Source of the DNA: an uncultured Collinsella sp.
GTDB lineage: Bacteria; Actinomycetota; Coriobacteriia; Coriobacteriales; Coriobacteriaceae
Reading direction: 5' to 3'
DNA: 6,436 bases
Assembly (NCBI GenBank): GCA_900549455.1
Contig: UROM01000104.1
Span: 1 to 6,436 of the forward strand
Position 1 is the stretch's first letter, and every line of letters begins with the position of its first letter. A program made the translations under genes and the position numbers. This document shows positions 5,413 through 6,436 of this stretch, in pieces. The notes below the pieces were generated by a model. The model saw only the letters and a program-made list of their open reading frames with translations, did not search any database and was not told where the DNA came from.

Positions 5413-6382
5413 ATGGCAAAGTACGCACCTAAACACTTGGAAGTCTCAGGCGGCGAGCCTCGCCCCACATTCTCGGGCCACAAGGCAACACGACTCGCCG
5501 TCACCGCGGCAACCACCATCGCTATGACTGGCTCGTCGCTGCTCGCGCCGTTCTCGGCATTTGCCAACGATGCGAGTGATACCACGGCACAGGACGCGAT
5601 CATGTCCCCGCTTGCTGTCCACGCCGGCGAGGCGGCAGGCTCCGCAGTAAAGGCAGACGCCCAGAAGATTGCCGACTTGCAGGCTGCGATCGACGCCGCA
5701 AAGGCTGCCGAGGCAGACGCCAAATCCGACTACGACACGGTGGCTGCCCCCTATACCGAAAAGCAGGCGGCCCGCGACAACGCACAAAGCACCTATGACG
5801 CCTCCGTCTCCGATAATTCGCAGGCAGAGGCCGCCGCGCGCGCCGAATATGCTCGCCAGCTCGATGAAAGCGTCAAGGCGGCCGACAGCGCCAGTGCCGC
5901 GCTGAAGGATGCCCGAGGAAAGCTCGATGCAGCCAAGACCGACGCCGAGGACAAGTCGAAGGTCCTTGATGCCGCAAAGCAGGCGGCAGCTGATGCGCAG
6001 GCCAAGCTCGAGACAGCCCAGAAGGCAGCCGCCAACGCAACGCCGGAGGAAATCAAGGTCGCCGAGCAGGCTACCGCAGATGCACAGGCCGCTCTGGATC
6101 AAGCAAAGGCTGCGAAGGCCACTGCCGATTCCGCGCTCACCGATGCCCAGCAGGCTCAGAGCGCCGCGCAGAACGCTTACGACGAAGCGGCAGGCACGCT
6201 GGCTTCCGCTCAGCAGGAAAAGAACGCCGCGGATGGTAAGGTAGTCGCGGCACAGAAAGCGTATGACAGCGCACAAGCCGATTTGGCGGCCGCAAAGGCA
6301 GGCGCCGAGGGCCCGGAGTATGACGCCGCCCAGGCAAAGGTCGATGCTGCCCAAAGCGCACTCGACCAGGCGAAAAAGCAGC
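5413..6382 (+). CDS. Secreted Ala-rich coiled-coil surface protein, N-terminal part, 3' end cut by the adapter
   Basis: The start is ATG 5413, with GGAG 5 bases before it; the in-frame TTG at 5401 lies against that site and is unlikely. The first 51 residues look like a long signal peptide: a polar, basic N-region to about residue 27, a hydrophobic core (28-47) and the cleavage motif A49-F50-A51. From about residue 80 the protein is almost entirely helix-forming, rich in Ala, Asp, Lys, Gln and Glu, with recurring AAKAA, AYDxA and DAAQxALDQAK patterns typical of long coiled coils. No Cys or Trp is seen in the 323 genomic residues. A short non-helical break (NATPEE) falls near 208-213. The true sequence stops at 6382; the apparent ending VSYTHLTLQTIA is adapter translation. 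Such stalks usually carry a C-terminal enzyme, binding domain or wall anchor, which is off the fragment, so no specific function can be given. Confidence 0.88.
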
Positions 6383-6436
6383 CTGTCTCTTATACACATC
6401 TGACGCTGCAGACGATCGCATAAGTGTAGATCTCGG
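6383..6436 (-). other. Nextera/Tn5 library adapter (artefact, not genomic)
   Basis: CTGTCTCTTATACACATCT (6383-6401) is the reverse-complement Tn5 mosaic end, followed by the Read 1 stem (6402-6415) with one mismatch (A for the expected C at 6410), the index complement TCGCATAA (6416-6423) and P5 primer sequence (6424-6436). It mirrors the left end exactly in design and index. Confidence 0.98.

Noticed and set aside
5446..6399. Open frame of 317 codons on the minus strand opposite the coiled-coil gene
   Set aside because: It starts inside the adapter (MCIRDR artefact) and is a Leu/Gly/Cys-rich mirror of the Ala-rich coding strand.
1..6436. Composite transposon or insertion sequence bounded by terminal inverted repeats
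   Set aside because: The repeats are synthetic Nextera adapters with an index and P5 sequence; no transposase gene is present.

Overview
The window is one tagmented fragment of a high-GC bacterial genome, probably a gut Coriobacteriia member close to Collinsella. That placement is inferred from base composition, actinobacterial-style gene content and overall feel; the window has no rRNA or marker gene to prove it. Bases 1-48 and 6383-6436 are not genomic. They are Illumina Nextera (Tn5) adapters in inverted orientation carrying the same 8-base index, so the biological sequence is 49-6382 and the first and last genes are cut by the library ends.

Layout: (1) 49-246 (+), the C-terminal end of an unrecognised protein with one membrane segment. 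(2) 247-366, a convergent gap with a strong hairpin followed by a T tract on the minus strand, the terminator of the next gene. (3) 367-1611 (-), a zinc-ribbon, transmembrane, coiled-coil protein with an ectodomain. (4) 1612-1791, a divergent control region with a TATAAT box, a 10-bp palindrome and an inverted repeat around it. (5) 1792-2754 (+), a protein with an unrecognised N-terminal region and a C-terminal FHA (phosphothreonine-binding) domain. (6) 2926-5010 (+), a TTG-started Ser/Thr kinase with one membrane segment and an extracytoplasmic domain resembling DUF6273. (7) 5011-5412, a 402-base gap holding three 59-base imperfect palindromes at an exact 81-base period. (8) 5413 to the end (+), the N-terminal part of a secreted Ala-rich coiled-coil protein.

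Genes 3, 5 and 6 look like a phosphosignalling neighbourhood: a membrane receptor-like kinase, an FHA reader, and a zinc-ribbon membrane protein that could be substrate or partner. No partner phosphatase lies in the window, and the functional link is inferred from proximity. The least explained structure is the hairpin array at 5052-5272, directly upstream of the surface-protein gene. The palindrome GTTGCGCAAC occurs both before the FHA gene and before the surface-protein gene and may be a shared operator.
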